64,000 bases of DNA, taken from assembly GCF_023101765.2 (NCBI RefSeq), contig NC_064226.1, forward strand, positions 674,001 to 738,000, written 5' to 3'. This stretch comes from Spodoptera frugiperda (taxonomy: Eukaryota; Arthropoda; Insecta; Lepidoptera; Noctuidae). Below the pieces are notes generated by a model. It had not been told where the DNA came from and searched no databases. It was given only the letters and a program-made list of their open reading frames with translations. Shown here piece after piece: positions 44,572-55,915 of this stretch. Within the stretch, counting starts at the first letter, position 1. The number at the start of each line of letters is the position of its first letter. Both the position numbers and the translations under genes were made by a program.

Positions 44572-47240
44572 ATGTCTACCGTGGAGGAGTTACAGAAGAG
44601 AGTGAAGGAGCTGGAAGCCCAGCTAGCCTCGGTCCAGGGGAACGCTGGCCCAGCACGCCAGAAAATTGATGTGATGTCGTCCGAAGTTGTGGATTCTAAT
44701 CCATACAGGTAATTCACAATTTTCTTTCAGTAGATGCTATAGTCATAATTTCTCAGATTTGTAGTTTTAGATACTGGACCTGCGATATAAAATATCAAAT
44801 ATTTTCGTAAAATATTGTGTAAAACATGGAGAAAATGTCGTCAATATGTCGCCATCTGTTATGAAGTTAGACGCGTCTAAATCTAAAGAAATATAATATC
44901 ATCAGTAATTAATTTGTTTGAAATAATGTGCTACACAGATATACATTATCAGTTCAAACCGGTTTTTAAGTTTAATTATTTACTTGTAGTCGCCTGATGG
45001 CTCTGAAGCGTATGGGCATTGTTGACAACTATGAGAAGATCCGTGAGATGTCCGTAGCTGTGGTGGGAGTCGGAGGTGTCGGCAGTGTCACTGCTGAGAT
45101 GCTCACCAGGTGTGGGATTGGAAAGGTAAGATGAACTAAAGAGTCCAATAGATCTATATAATGTATAACGTTAATCTAAATGTGTAGTGTTATGAGTTTA
45201 TTATTCAGCGCAACTCCTAAGTGAAAATAATGCAAAGAATATTGTTTTTTTTATTGAATATAGGATGGCATATTATGGTCACAAACTCGCCTAGTGGTAA
45301 TCAATGTTGTGGCCGAAGATGTAGTATGCATCACATTACTTTAAATATGACTTGTGACTTGAAATCCTATTCATTTCCAATGTTCTTTTCCAGTTGATCC
45401 TGTTCGACTATGACAAAGTGGAGTTGGCAAACATGAACCGGCTGTTCTTCCAGCCGCACCAGGCTGGGCTCAGCAAGGTGGATGCAGCGGCCTCCACTCT
45501 GCAGAACATCAACCCCGATGTTACCATTGATGCTTACAATTACAATATCACCACTGTTGAGAACTTCCAGAAGTTCTGTGATACTATCAGGTAAGATTTA
45601 ACTGATCTAAGTATCAATTTTAAACCAAATCAAACTATGACTTAAAATTAATAAAATTCATCCTCATAAACTACACACATTATGAAATAAGTCATTCAAT
45701 TTCTTATCATTTTTTTTGAGGGGAAAACTCATTCAATGACTTCCCTGCCTTGGGTGAGGCGGGAGGGAGGGTCAGACTCTTACTGACTAAAAACCACCCT
45801 GTTCCTTCTCCTGCTTTGAGCCAGAGCCCCGGTAACCTTTTACATTGTCCGCAGCTCAATTTCTTACCTTTAGACTGACAATTTTCAATTTTTTTCCAGG
45901 ACTGGCAGTTTGACCGGCGGCCCAGTAAACTTAGTGCTGAGCTGTGTAGACAACTTCGAGGCTCGTATGGCGATCAACACAGCCTGCAATGAGCTCAACC
46001 AGAAGTGGTTCGAGTCTGGTGTCAGTGAGAATGCAGTATCTGGACATATTCAGTTCATTGCGCCAGGCCAGACTGCCTGTTTTGCTGTAAGTCTAAAATG
46101 TATACCTATGTAATTATGTAGAAAGACCAATGCCAACAGTCAAACTCAAATGTAAATTAGAATTTCAACTTTGTCCTTTTGCAATAAAGATAAAAATTGG
46201 CCTATAAGTTTAATGACTAACCAAATACTTTGTTTCGTGTTGTGTGAATCTGATGATAGATTAAAATTATATTTCACCGTTTTAGTGTGCACCACCTTTA
46301 GTAGTTGCATCTAAAATTGATGAGAAGACATTGAAGAGGGAGGGAGTTTGTGCTGCCAGCCTTCCAACGACCATGGGCATTGTGGCAGGTTTCCTAGGTA
46401 ATTTACTGATAAATTATAATTTACATTGCTTTACATAATGTTTATAGTATGATTTTTAACATTATTGTATTCTATTTCAGTTCAAAACACATTGAAATAT
46501 TTGCTAGAGTTTGGCACAGTCACCCATTACCTGGGATACAGCGCTTTAACAGATTTCTTCCCCATAATGGCATTGAAGGTAAGCAAAACATGTAAGCTTC
46601 AATGTTTTAAAGTTTTTAGAAAGTTAAGTAATAAAAGTAATTTGTAAAAATATAATATTCTTTATGTTTTCAGCCAAATCCTCAATGCGAAGATATGTAC
46701 TGCCGCCTGCGTCGGGAGGAACATAATTTGAGGCCTGTAGTGGAGGTAGCCACTGAGGTCACTGAGGACTCAGCACCAGTGCATGCTGATAATGAATGGG
46801 GTATGTTCATATTTAACTAATATGTAAGAATGAAAAGAAATGCTCTTGCAAATGATCTCTTCTTGCTGTTTATATTTAGTGTTTTAGCACTTTGATAGTT
46901 TTTTAATGTTTGTGTGCATATTTACAGGAATCAGTCTAGTGGACGAGAACACACCAGAGGATGATGACTGCTCACACCTCAAATTAGTAGATGGAGTTCA
47001 GGTATGAATATAAATAAGATTTTGATTTTGAAGAAATCTATTGTTTTGTTAGTGGAGCATGTATTTTCGCTATTCTATACATTAATTTTAGATTGGCAAT
47101 TAATATTATTTTCTTGTTTTCTGTAGGTGGCATACAGCGTTCCCGTAGACAATAGCACTCCAGAGTCAAGTACTGGTGGCGCAGTGGCGGCCTCCGAGCT
47201 CTCTCTCGAAGAACTGATGCAGCAGATGAAGTCCATGTAA
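44572..47240 (+). CDS. Uba5: UFM1-activating E1 enzyme (ubiquitin-like modifier-activating enzyme 5)
   Basis: Nine exons: 44572-44708, 44990-45125, 45394-45590, 45900-46086, 46286-46397, 46481-46578, 46674-46800, 46928-47001 and 47127-47240. They give 1182 nt, 393 residues and a TAA stop; human UBA5 is 404. The enzyme adenylates UFM1 and passes it as a thioester to UFC1, in cytosol and at the ER. An N-terminal helix precedes the adenylation fold. The nucleotide loop is VVGVGGVG (GxGxxG, residues 72-77). The catalytic cysteine is C241 in REGVCAASLPTTMG. The zinc pairs are C217/C220 (ACFAC) and C294/C299 (CEDMYC). The EWGISLV motif (330-336) matches the known UFM1/GABARAP-binding LIR-type motif, and the final LEELMQQMKSM matches the UFC1-binding tail. 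All key residues are present, so it should be active. The start ATG is the first in frame and gives the expected N-terminus. Intron 3 carries a SINE-A copy. Confidence 0.97.
45711..45857 (+). mobile_element. SINE-A copy in Uba5 intron 3
   Basis: A T-run and GAGGGGAAAACTCATTCAA head, a GTCAGACTCTTACTGACTAA core and a GTCCGCAGCTC end. It ends 43 bases before the acceptor of exon 4, in the same orientation as the gene. Confidence 0.85.
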
Positions 47241-47686
47241 ACTTGCCCATCACCAGTCAAGTACATCGGTGGATGGTCCACTCCATATCATTTAAACAAA
47301 TTTTGTGGTTGTATGCAAGCATTTATTTGAATGTATGAAAAAGCATTATGTGCTAGCGATCATGGAAAGTTCTTGGATAAAACAAATTTACTTAATTAAG
47401 TTATACTTAATCGGCCATAACACATTAGGGTGACTATGCTCAAAGTGAAATTCTTATTATATTTATTTGACAGTAAATGTAATAATGATAAATTTATACT
47501 TATAATAAAATATGTATATGATGTATGTAAGTTTTTATACGAGTTCAAAAGGAATGTGATGAATAACGGCAAGTTTTGGAACGTAATTGTTTTATTAATT
47601 CTGTGTCTGATGCTTGACTGTTTTATAATATGTATGTGTAGCTGAAAGCTAAAGCATTTGTGATGAAGTTATTGGAGTGTTAGTGT

Positions 47687-47692
47687 AATAAA
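47687..47692 (+). terminator. candidate poly(A) signal of Uba5
   Basis: AATAAA, 447 bases after the Uba5 stop codon. If it is used, the Uba5 transcript ends near 47710, about 250 bases short of the Msh5 stop codon. Confidence 0.45.
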
Positions 47693-47816
47693 TACGAAGA
47701 TTTTTCACTTAATCGATTATTGTTCTAAGAATGTATTGAAATATAAACATGTATGTATTGAATCGCTTTGTGACAATGCATTGGAAGCATTCCAGCTTTT
47801 TGTATAAACTATATAA

Positions 47817-47822
47817 TTTATT
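47817..47822 (-). terminator. candidate poly(A) signal of Msh5
   Basis: AATAAA on the minus strand, about 135 bases after the Msh5 TAA stop. Together with the Uba5 signal it leaves about 100 bases between the two convergent transcript ends, or a small overlap if either reads through. Confidence 0.4.
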
Positions 47823-47956
47823 TAAGAGTCAATATAGCGTAAGTAGTATTTAATTTAATTTTTTGATGTGTTTAAAATTTTATACCAATATTGTTGTTAG
47901 CTGCGCTGAGCTGAATATCATTATACACATTGTATTGTAACAATTTTTGAATATAA

Positions 47957-50900
47957 TTAAATATCTGTGAGTAGTTTGTTTTTCACTTTTTCTATGCACA
48001 TGTTCTGTTTGCTTGTTATCTGTTTGTTCTCTGGTGGCAGGGAGTTGCTCTGGAAACGAAAAAGGTACATTGAAAATGAGGTTGGGCCCAGGTCGCTGCC
48101 TAGGGGAACCTTACTATTGATATTATTACCATGACAGAGTCCATGACGAGTTTTGCTCTTGCGACGGTGGCAGGTCCAAGTCCCGCGGCGGCCGCGACCT
48201 GCAGTGCGAAGCTGGAAGTAGCGCCCCCCTCACACACACGGAACAGGAACACTGGCTCTCCATCTTGGATCACGTACTCGAAACGCTAACAGATAAAAGA
48301 AAATCATTACTTGACAACGTTGTATGTCTGAATCTTTTTATATATTTTCAACCTTATCCCATTGAAATAAGGTTGAAAATGTACCTATAAAATTTCACCG
48401 ATGTTCAAATTCGGTATCGTGAGGCTGCTGGGTTGACTGACTGGTTAGAAGTTTATTTGTGGAGTCTAGAAAGCTAATATATATTTTATTTATAAATAAA
48501 AATATTTTATATATATACTGTTTTCTTTAATAATTATGTTTACATACATACAGAGATTATTTTGGAAGAATTACAATAGACTATCAACTGCCGGTGACGT
48601 CTAGTTTTAGTAAGCTCTAGATAGTAAATGTTAATGAATATTTGTAACATTACCAGGTATCGAACAATGGGCGTGTCGACAATATACTCCTTGATCTGAA
48701 GATAGTGCGTGGCCAGCAGTACGTGTGGACACTGGTCTCCGCGGAACAGCAGCGTATTGAGGCAGGCCGCCAGCAGGGCCAGGCCATCCGTAGCCGAGGT
48801 ACCCTTACCGAACTCGTCTACTATCAGCAGGGAGTTGGATGTAGACTCTTGGAGGGCTAGGGCCATCTGGGAGGTAAGAATGCTCAAGTGTAATGTAAGT
48901 TAAGTCTTTGACTGCCAATAGAAAACTGTTGAAGGCAAATCCTCTGCTAACGTCGGTCACTGGTGACCACCACGGCGTTCAATGTGTTAATTTTTTTTTT
49001 TATATTTAATAGTCTTAGAATTTCTAATAAGGTCATAATTCATAACCAGATTAAACTGGTTTAGCCGGCACGTTCTGGTGTTACGTGTATCCGTTGTCCA
49101 GGGCTGACCACCCACCATCAAGTTACCCTTTGTTCGTTTGCTCCAATTTCATGATCAAAACGCTATTCTACAGTTAGACTAGTTAGTGTACCTGTCTGAG
49201 GTCTATGAGGAAGGCGGACATGTGTGCGGCGACGCACTCGGTGGTGTGTATCCGCGTGTGTATGTGGCGCAGTACTCCGACGGCGGCCGACTCCGCCGGG
49301 ACGAAGCTGCCCACGTGGGCCAGGTATACTATCAGACCTGGACACGTTGCTTAATATGGTAGCTATTACTTACAATTTATTATTTCTACCACAGATCGAC
49401 AATCGACACCAATCTATTAAAATTCCTTATTATAGTTCAAAATATCGTTTTTTGAAACACCAGATGGCGTTAATTGAAGATAGATTCAACTAGGTCGACC
49501 TGGTGGTGGCCTGTTGACGTGATTGTTCTGGAATATTTCTTTTGAACATTTTAGGATATGATATAAGCTAGTAGACAAATGAAGTAAAGGCATAGGACAA
49601 ATATTTATATACCTAATGCGCTCTAAGAAGGTGCGGCTGACAGATGCCAGTATGACGTTGACGTCTCTCTTTAGGGATGGACATTAGAAAAATCTCTTTT
49701 TATCGCTATCGATACTCGCAGCATACATTTAATTCTCTTGAATTTTTTTATTAAATGTGTGTGTTATTTAGTTATGCAGTCTAACTATGTGTATATACTT
49801 GTCAAAATAAATATTTTATGACCGAGCCCTGAGGTGTTTCAGAGTTACAGTTTTACAGAACCGTGAAGAAAACAAGGATATATTAGCTTGTATATGTTAG
49901 ATTAAGTACTTGACACCACGCATTATCAATGGCGCCGGAAATGTCTAGAAAAATGCCTACTACATATTTCTGCTTAGATAATGTCACTGTGGTTTGGGCA
50001 GAGAGAGCCGCGTCTACAGTGGATTTACCAACATAATTAAAGGTTTTTTAAGAATGATAATTGAACGACGCACGATTTTCGTTTTTTATTCTAAAAAAAC
50101 ATCGACTACCTATCCATCGTAGCCGTACATCCCATCACTAAACACGACTATGGCTTTACGTTATACGCATAACACTTTTCTTTATTTTTCATTTCATTAG
50201 ATTTTAATTGAATACTAGAACATTCCGGTTGGTTTTAATTTAATTAACTACGCATCCGAATGATTTAACATAATACGAATGTGATACAGCTAAAATATTA
50301 AGGCATAATTTTTAAATCGCAGCAACTTTCAAGAGTGATACGAAACGTTACTGAATCTGTCAGCCGCACCTTCTTAGAGCGCATTAGGTATAGTAGACGA
50401 ACTTTTAAGGTCTTCTAAACGATTAATATGAATGAATCAAAACAACATAGGCACCTTTTAAATCTGTACTATTTAACAAGAATCTTACCAATCTGCTTCA
50501 TATAAACGGACTTCCCGCTAGAGTTGGGTCCAGTGAGTATCTTGACGCACCCGGCGTGGACGCTGGACTCCACGTCGTTGGGCACGAAGCTGTCACACGT
50601 CAGCATGTACAGGGGGTGGCGCCCCGCCTTGATGCTGATCACCTTCTCCGCGCTCAGCGTGGGCCGGACGTAGTTGAACTCCTTCGATACTTTCGATATT
50701 GCTATGAGGCTGCCGAACGAAATTAATGATCTATAATATATAAGTCAAGTTTTCCTTCCTGACGCTATAACCGATTTTCACGTTTTTGCATTCGTTGGAA
50801 AGGTCTTGGGTTCCGTGAGGTTTATAGAAAATTCGGGAAATATAGAAGAGAAAATTAGGAAAACAGGGATTTTTTTTATATAGTTTAAATAATTCGGGTT

Positions 50901-53900
50901 TGCTAGTTTTTTTTTTGTAACAAGCGTGGGTACTTGTTAGTAATAAAGAGAAAAATAATTTTATTTCTAAAGTCTACATAGTGTGACATAGTGCTATATT
51001 TTGTTTTAATGTTATCCTATTTTGTCTCTAGACTGCAGCAGATACCTACCAGTCCAGTTCAGCGCACTTGTCGACGAGTGCAGTGAGCGTGTGGAGATGG
51101 TCCAGCATGACGGCCGTGAGCCGCATCATGATGCGCGTCTCGTGCGCCACTATCTCGGGGTACGTGTCGCCTATCAGCACGTCCAGCTCTGCGGAACATA
51201 CGTACCAGGTCCAAGTTCAAGTTTAAGCGGTTTTGTTTCAATAAAACCCCATACAGATCCGTAAAAGTAAATGCTTGGTACAATTATAGGATTTAGAAGT
51301 TGGCGATGCTGATGGAGGAATTGAAATACGAACCTTCACATCCCTTACTTTTGTAATGAATGTAGTCGTTGTTTTGGAACTGAAAATAAGTATTGAAAAA
51401 TTAATAAAAACGTTAGCTACAATTTCACCAACAAAGCACAATCAATCACTTCACGAATAAATACAAAAGGTGAAGTGCCTAGCAACAAGAGACCATCTCT
51501 TCTTACCATGAACTTCATATCAGGCAGTTCTTTATCCTCAGCAGTCAGGTTGTCGTCCCATACCTTGACGCCGAGCAAGTACCCGAGGTGCGGCATGTAC
51601 AGCATGCTGCACTCCTGTATGTACGGGGGCAGGCGCTCCATCTCCACCTTCGCGGTCTCCGACATTAGGCCGTGGAGGCTCGCCATTGTCTGTTTCTCTG
51701 AAGATAAGCAGTTTAAGAAGGGGAATAAGTTGGTGGAAGGAATGTAGGACTATGTGTAGGGAATGGGTAGGGATCTTTGGACCTTAGCCTAAATGGGCTC
51801 ATTTCTGTCATAGAGCCCCTCTCTAGAGAAAGTCCTATCTGATACTGGCCACCCTGGTACACTGGTACTGGTTCTTGATAACATGTGTATATTTTCTCGT
51901 AGTAATCTCTGGGGCTAGAGTTGAAGCAAAAGTTTGTTTCTAACAACAAAACGACAAAAATATTTACTCATGTCCAATTCGGGGTCCACTCCAGGCTTGA
52001 CGGTAAACTTTCCTTCTGTTTTGGACAAATCGAAGTCTATGATCCTGTTCATGTATAAAGCCATCTGCAAACATTATTTAATGTTAGACAGTTAACCTGT
52101 TATTATACTTGAATAGTCCTTTAACATTATTCTTAAAGTTAGGTACCTCATATAGTTTGGAGTTGTCGAAGCATGCCAGTTGTTCTAAGAACTTGCTAAC
52201 TTTGCCAGCACTCTCGCACATCTCACAGATTAGAACCGCGTTGTATAGTGTCTTGTAAAGAAATTAAAATGTTGTCAATGTATTTTTTTAGGACTAGGAT
52301 CCATAATTTCTATTATAAGGTGTAACTTACATTGTATAAAGATTTCCACTGGTAAGGTTTTGCGGACAGTGCCTTGATTTTAGTCAAAATTCCCTGAAAT
52401 ATTATAAACGTTAAAGTTTACAAAGATGGTGATATATCTTTGTACTTAATTATCTTTAGTGTGAACGTACATGCACATTCTTGATGTACCGCAAGGAGGA
52501 GCAGATGTTCCTCATGAGCGCGTCGCTCTGCGGCTTCATGAAGTATGCTATCAGCTCCTGCCGCATCTCCAGCGTCGCCAAGTCAGACGTCGGGTGTTGT
52601 AGGAGTACTCTGGAGTAGTCGCGAGAGAAAAGTAGGGAGAGGAAAGTAGTATCGAATCGTATAGAAAAATACAACATAAATAGTCTATAATAAAATTTAT
52701 AATAGTAGCTTCTACCAGCGGCTTTGCCCGCGTCATATTACTCAAGTCTGCTCATGCCCTATCTGTATACCAAATTTTATCAAAATCCGTTCAGTACTTT
52801 CAGTGTGATTGACGGACAAACATCCAAACAAACAAACTTTCATATTTATAATATTAGCATGATGTCTACCTCATCCGCCTCTGTCCTAGTTTGGACGCGC
52901 AGCGGCTGAACAGCTGGTAGAGGCTGAGTCCCTCCCTGCTGGAGCCGCGCACTCCTCGCTTGAAGGCGCTCGGGTGGGCCACGGCACTGAACACCTGCAG
53001 CCCGCGGTACGTGTCCTCGTCTACTGTTACTATGTCTGCACTGAATCACCGTATTCCAATGATTAAAAAATGGTAGAGTAATATGTTTACTTGTGCATCA
53101 CTATATCGCAGCATCATGAACGTATTCACAGTGTACATAGAGAGCAGACCTTTTTTAAAGGGGGAAAATCATCCAATGCCTTCTCCCGAACTGGGCGAGG
53201 CGAGATGGAGTGTCACTCTTACTGACTAAAAACACCCCGTTCTTTCTCCTGTTTTTCGTGTTGGAGCACCGGTAAACCCTCTAGGTAGTCCGCAGCTCCG
53301 AGAGAGCAGACCTAAAGTACTGGTTAACTTAATTGGAACTTCGTAATCGAACGTTTAAGTTAGTTAGTAACTTACAGTGAAATGATCCTTAAACTTAGAA
53401 ATTGCGGTTTTCCATGCAGATCCATGCTCAACTTAGCCCAGTTTAGGTCCAAGTATCTGAGTAAGGCCCCTAATGCGTGTACGCTCTGTGTTTGAGAGTA
53501 GTCTATGACGGTCCGAAGGTATAGGGACCTTTCGTCGTCAGAGCAGTTCGCTGGCTCAGTGGGCAGGGACAGTGAGGAGATACGTCGCTTGCATGCTTCG
53601 AAATCTAGAAATGAAGGTAATAATTTGGAACGGCTTGCTCATATTGTTGCTGAAATAAAATAAACTGTTAGGCTGTCTCTACTCTACTGGATGTGCCTAA
53701 TTGTGTCACTGATTAAGTGTTCGTAAATTACCTGAATGCTCGACTAGTTTCGAGCTCGATCGGAGCCCTTAATCATAAGCTCAGGTGTAGAAATGAAACG
53801 TGACTAACTCTACGGTGTGTTAGCCGTAATTATACACAGAAGACACGTAATCTTCTACAGTTTAAAATAGTACCTAATTACAACAACACTCACTATACTC

Positions 53901-55853
53901 CTGAGAAGACAAGAACACGAGTTTGCATCGTCCCTCATCATTAGCGTCGCTGTCAAACACGGTCTTCTTGACAGTCTGCACGAAGGCACCCTGGTTCTTC
54001 CCATCCAGTAAGATACAGACCGGTTCCACTTGACGATACAGGCTCAAGAACATCAGGTATTCTGGTGGACGGTCTACTATCTCTTCTAGGATAAATAGCT
54101 GACCAGATGGACAAAATCTTTATCTTAATGTTGGTATTTTTGGTTAGGTATCATTATTGTATTAAATTATGTTGATGATAATTTGATAGTAACTCAAAAT
54201 TGTATATATGTTTACTTACAAGTATCAAGATTTGTATAAAAGCAATTTATATTAAAATCATAATAATATTATGCCAGTTCTTAACGTTAAGTATTGGATT
54301 ATCGTGGAATGGTCGTTTTTAACCATCTTTTACTTACCTCGCCCGTTTGCAGGGTGCAGTAGGCCGCACCCAGCTTGCCTGACCGACAATACGCCACCAA
54401 CACCCTCTGCGGTAGTAATAAAGAGGTGACCTATTTGATATTTGGAGTAATTTGAAGTATGAACTATTCTTTCCTATTCATATAGTATAAGTGAGTTATG
54501 AATATAATATATTGGGGTTGAAATTAAGCTACATCAAAGTGTGTGTAAGTTATAATTAGAAAATAGTTATTTAGTTATGTCATTTTTAGAAAACCTTACA
54601 TAGAGCTGCGGTATTTGATTTACAAAACATCATAGGAATGACGTTGAGCCTCGAGATATAGACAGAGACTCTCAAATTAGCATTAATTTACCTCATTTCT
54701 CTAATATGGAATGAAATTCAAAAATGAGTACTAAGTAGGTACTACCGTGAACTTAAAGCGTCGTGGGAAACCGAAACTAAAGCCACAGATTATGTACAAA
54801 ACACTAATTTAGGTCCCATTTTAAACACTAACTACAAGTTTAAAGCTTACAGACACTCACGAGCCGCACCCAACCTGGTTCTCAAATATCAGTAGCTACG
54901 TGTAAACCTGGCTAATTAATTAGAGTCCTGCTGACACGGCCTGCGGTAATTAATCGGGATTTGTTTGGTAACATGACACGAGGGCATTGAATAGCGTGTT
55001 GGCTTTACTTTACATTAGCAACATGGGGGCAAACTGTAACGGTATTTTGTTTACTTGTTCTGATATAAGTAACTATGAACCAACGTATCTTTTTTTATTT
55101 ATCTTTTTTATATTTGATGGGTCGACGTTTGGCTGCTTCTGCCTGTTGGTAAGTGGTGATGCGGCCTACGATGGAGCACGTCTGCCCATAAGCAACCTAT
55201 TCACTCGGGTCTTGAAGACACCTAAGTTATACCCATCAGGAAACATCATCGACACCAATTTACAAAGGGAGATCAGCGTGTTTGCTACTGTCAAACTAAA
55301 TGAAATTTTAACGACTCCGGCAAAGAATTTATTGTCCTACATGTATCTAATAGATTTTAATTAATTGAAATGTGTATGTTATTAGGACTGTTGGTCTTGG
55401 TTTGTACCTATCTATGCTACTTTTTCTAGTAATTTTAGATTGCGATTACCTCTTCCGTGTCAGATTCCTCACTAGTTTCTTGTTGCCCAGTTGTTGTTTG
55501 ATCTTCATTTCTAAAACGAATTAATATTTCATCAATATTTTTATTTATTTACATATCTTCTAAAGTATTGTAGTATAACTGCCGTATTCAGAGGTATTTA
55601 GTGGTTACCCAGTCCAGTCCGTTCCTTAGCAATTGTTTTCGATACAAAATCGTTAATAAGGAATTGTTTAAGTAACCATTATAAATTTAATGTCTGTGAG
55701 TACGGCATTAAGTATGTTAGTGATATTTACCAACCTCCGACAACTTGCAATAACAAAATGGTTTTCTGATTGGTTATTCAAATTATTTGTACTGCTACTG
55801 CTCGTCTGTCGTAACACAGGGTCTGAAGTCCTGTCTGACGAATTTTCGTCCAT
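47957..55853 (-). CDS. Msh5: meiotic MutS homologue 5
   Basis: Eighteen coding exons (minus): 55853-55735, 55510-55450, 54406-54338, 54098-53894, 53604-53376, 53040-52870, 52609-52471, 52393-52331, 52251-52147, 52064-51968, 51697-51507, 51379-51334, 51188-51050, 50709-50489, 49337-49192, 48866-48654, 48285-48130 and 48049-47957. Phases agree throughout: 2463 nt, 820 residues; human MSH5 is 834. The protein pairs with MSH4 to form a clamp that stabilises crossover intermediates. The core and lever regions fill residues about 60-540. Walker A is GPNSSGKS (605-612), then HVGSFVPAESAAVG and the Walker B segment LLIVDEFGKGT (680-690). MSH5 is favoured over MSH4 or MSH2 by HPSAFKRG, the VDPELD-KK stretch and AHMSAFLIDLRQMALALQES. 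The first exon relies on a weak GTTGGT donor; the nearby GTAAAT donor would shift the frame, so residues 1-40 are less certain. The last exon gives a lysine-rich tail ending LLTDI. Confidence 0.95.
48900..48990. mobile_element. TTAA-flanked short MITE in an Msh5 intron
   Basis: TTAA stands at both ends, around GTCTTTGACTGCCAATAGAA, a GGTCACTGGTGACC palindrome and CCACGGCGTTCAATGTG. It is nearly identical to 57856-57944. It lies between Msh5 exons 15 and 16. Confidence 0.75.
49612..50388. mobile_element. Tc1/mariner-like MITE with 31-base perfect inverted ends
   Basis: The left end CCTAATGCGCTCTAAGAAGG continues GTGCGGCTGACAG-AT and is mirrored exactly at the right end (about 50356-50388). 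TA lies outside both ends (49610-49611 and 50389-50390), the usual target of Tc1/mariner elements. The interior is AT-rich and has no transposase frame. It fills about two thirds of the intron between Msh5 exons 14 and 15. Confidence 0.85.
50735..50930 (+). repeat. interspersed repeat, TCAAGTTTTCCTTCCTGACG type
   Basis: TATAAGTCAAGTTTTCCTTC, then AACCGATTTTCACG, TGCATTCGTTGGAAAGGTCT and TTCCGTGAGGTTTATAG. I recognise this as a layout common in moth introns. Its class is uncertain. It lies in Msh5 intron 13, just upstream of exon 14. Confidence 0.5.
52690..52860 (+). repeat. interspersed repeat abutting Msh5 exon 6 donor
   Basis: GCGGCTTTGCCCGCGTCATA at the head and TTTATAATATTAGCATGATG at the end match the repeat at 37890-38072. 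Its right end is within about 9 bases of the splice donor of Msh5 exon 6, so the intronic bases beyond the donor are repeat-derived. Confidence 0.65.
53151..53300 (+). mobile_element. SINE-A copy with target duplication in an Msh5 intron
   Basis: It runs from a T-run through GGGGGAAAATCATCCAATGC, TGGGCGAGGCGAGATGGAGT and the ACTGACTAAAAAC core to GTAGTCCGCAGCTCCG. The flanks AGAGAGCAGACC (53139-53150) and AGAGAGCAGACC (53301-53312) are an exact target duplication. This defines both ends of the family. It lies antisense in the intron between Msh5 exons 5 and 6. Confidence 0.92.
55111..55251 (-). mobile_element. LINE reverse-transcriptase C-terminus fragment
   Basis: The minus strand reads FPDGYNLGVFKTRVNRLLMG, then RRAPS and a stop, clearly related to the fragment at 23080-23225. 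It lies in an Msh5 intron, on the gene's sense strand. Confidence 0.7.
55578..55709. mobile_element. short MITE with TGCCGTATTCAGAG ends
   Basis: ACTGCCGTATTCAGAG and CTGTGAGTACGGCA are inverted ends, with TAGCAATTGTTTTCGATAC inside. It is homologous to 24744-24862. It lies in Msh5 intron 1 and stops about 26 bases from the end of the first coding exon. Confidence 0.75.
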
Positions 55854-55907
55854 TTCTTATTTTAATTTGAAATTCACGTTCGTTTGTTGTGTGTACCTAT
55901 TTTAATT

Positions 55908-55915
55908 TTTCCCGC
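55908..55915 (-). promoter_or_regulatory. E2F-like site upstream of Msh5
   Basis: GCGGGAAA on the minus strand, about 55 bases before the Msh5 start codon. It matches the core of E2F sites, which drive many DNA replication and repair genes. The position is reasonable; function is inferred only. Confidence 0.3.

Noticed and set aside
48709..51747. Plus-strand frames at 48709, 49224, 51022 and 51475.
   Set aside because: They are reverse-complement shadows of Msh5 exons.
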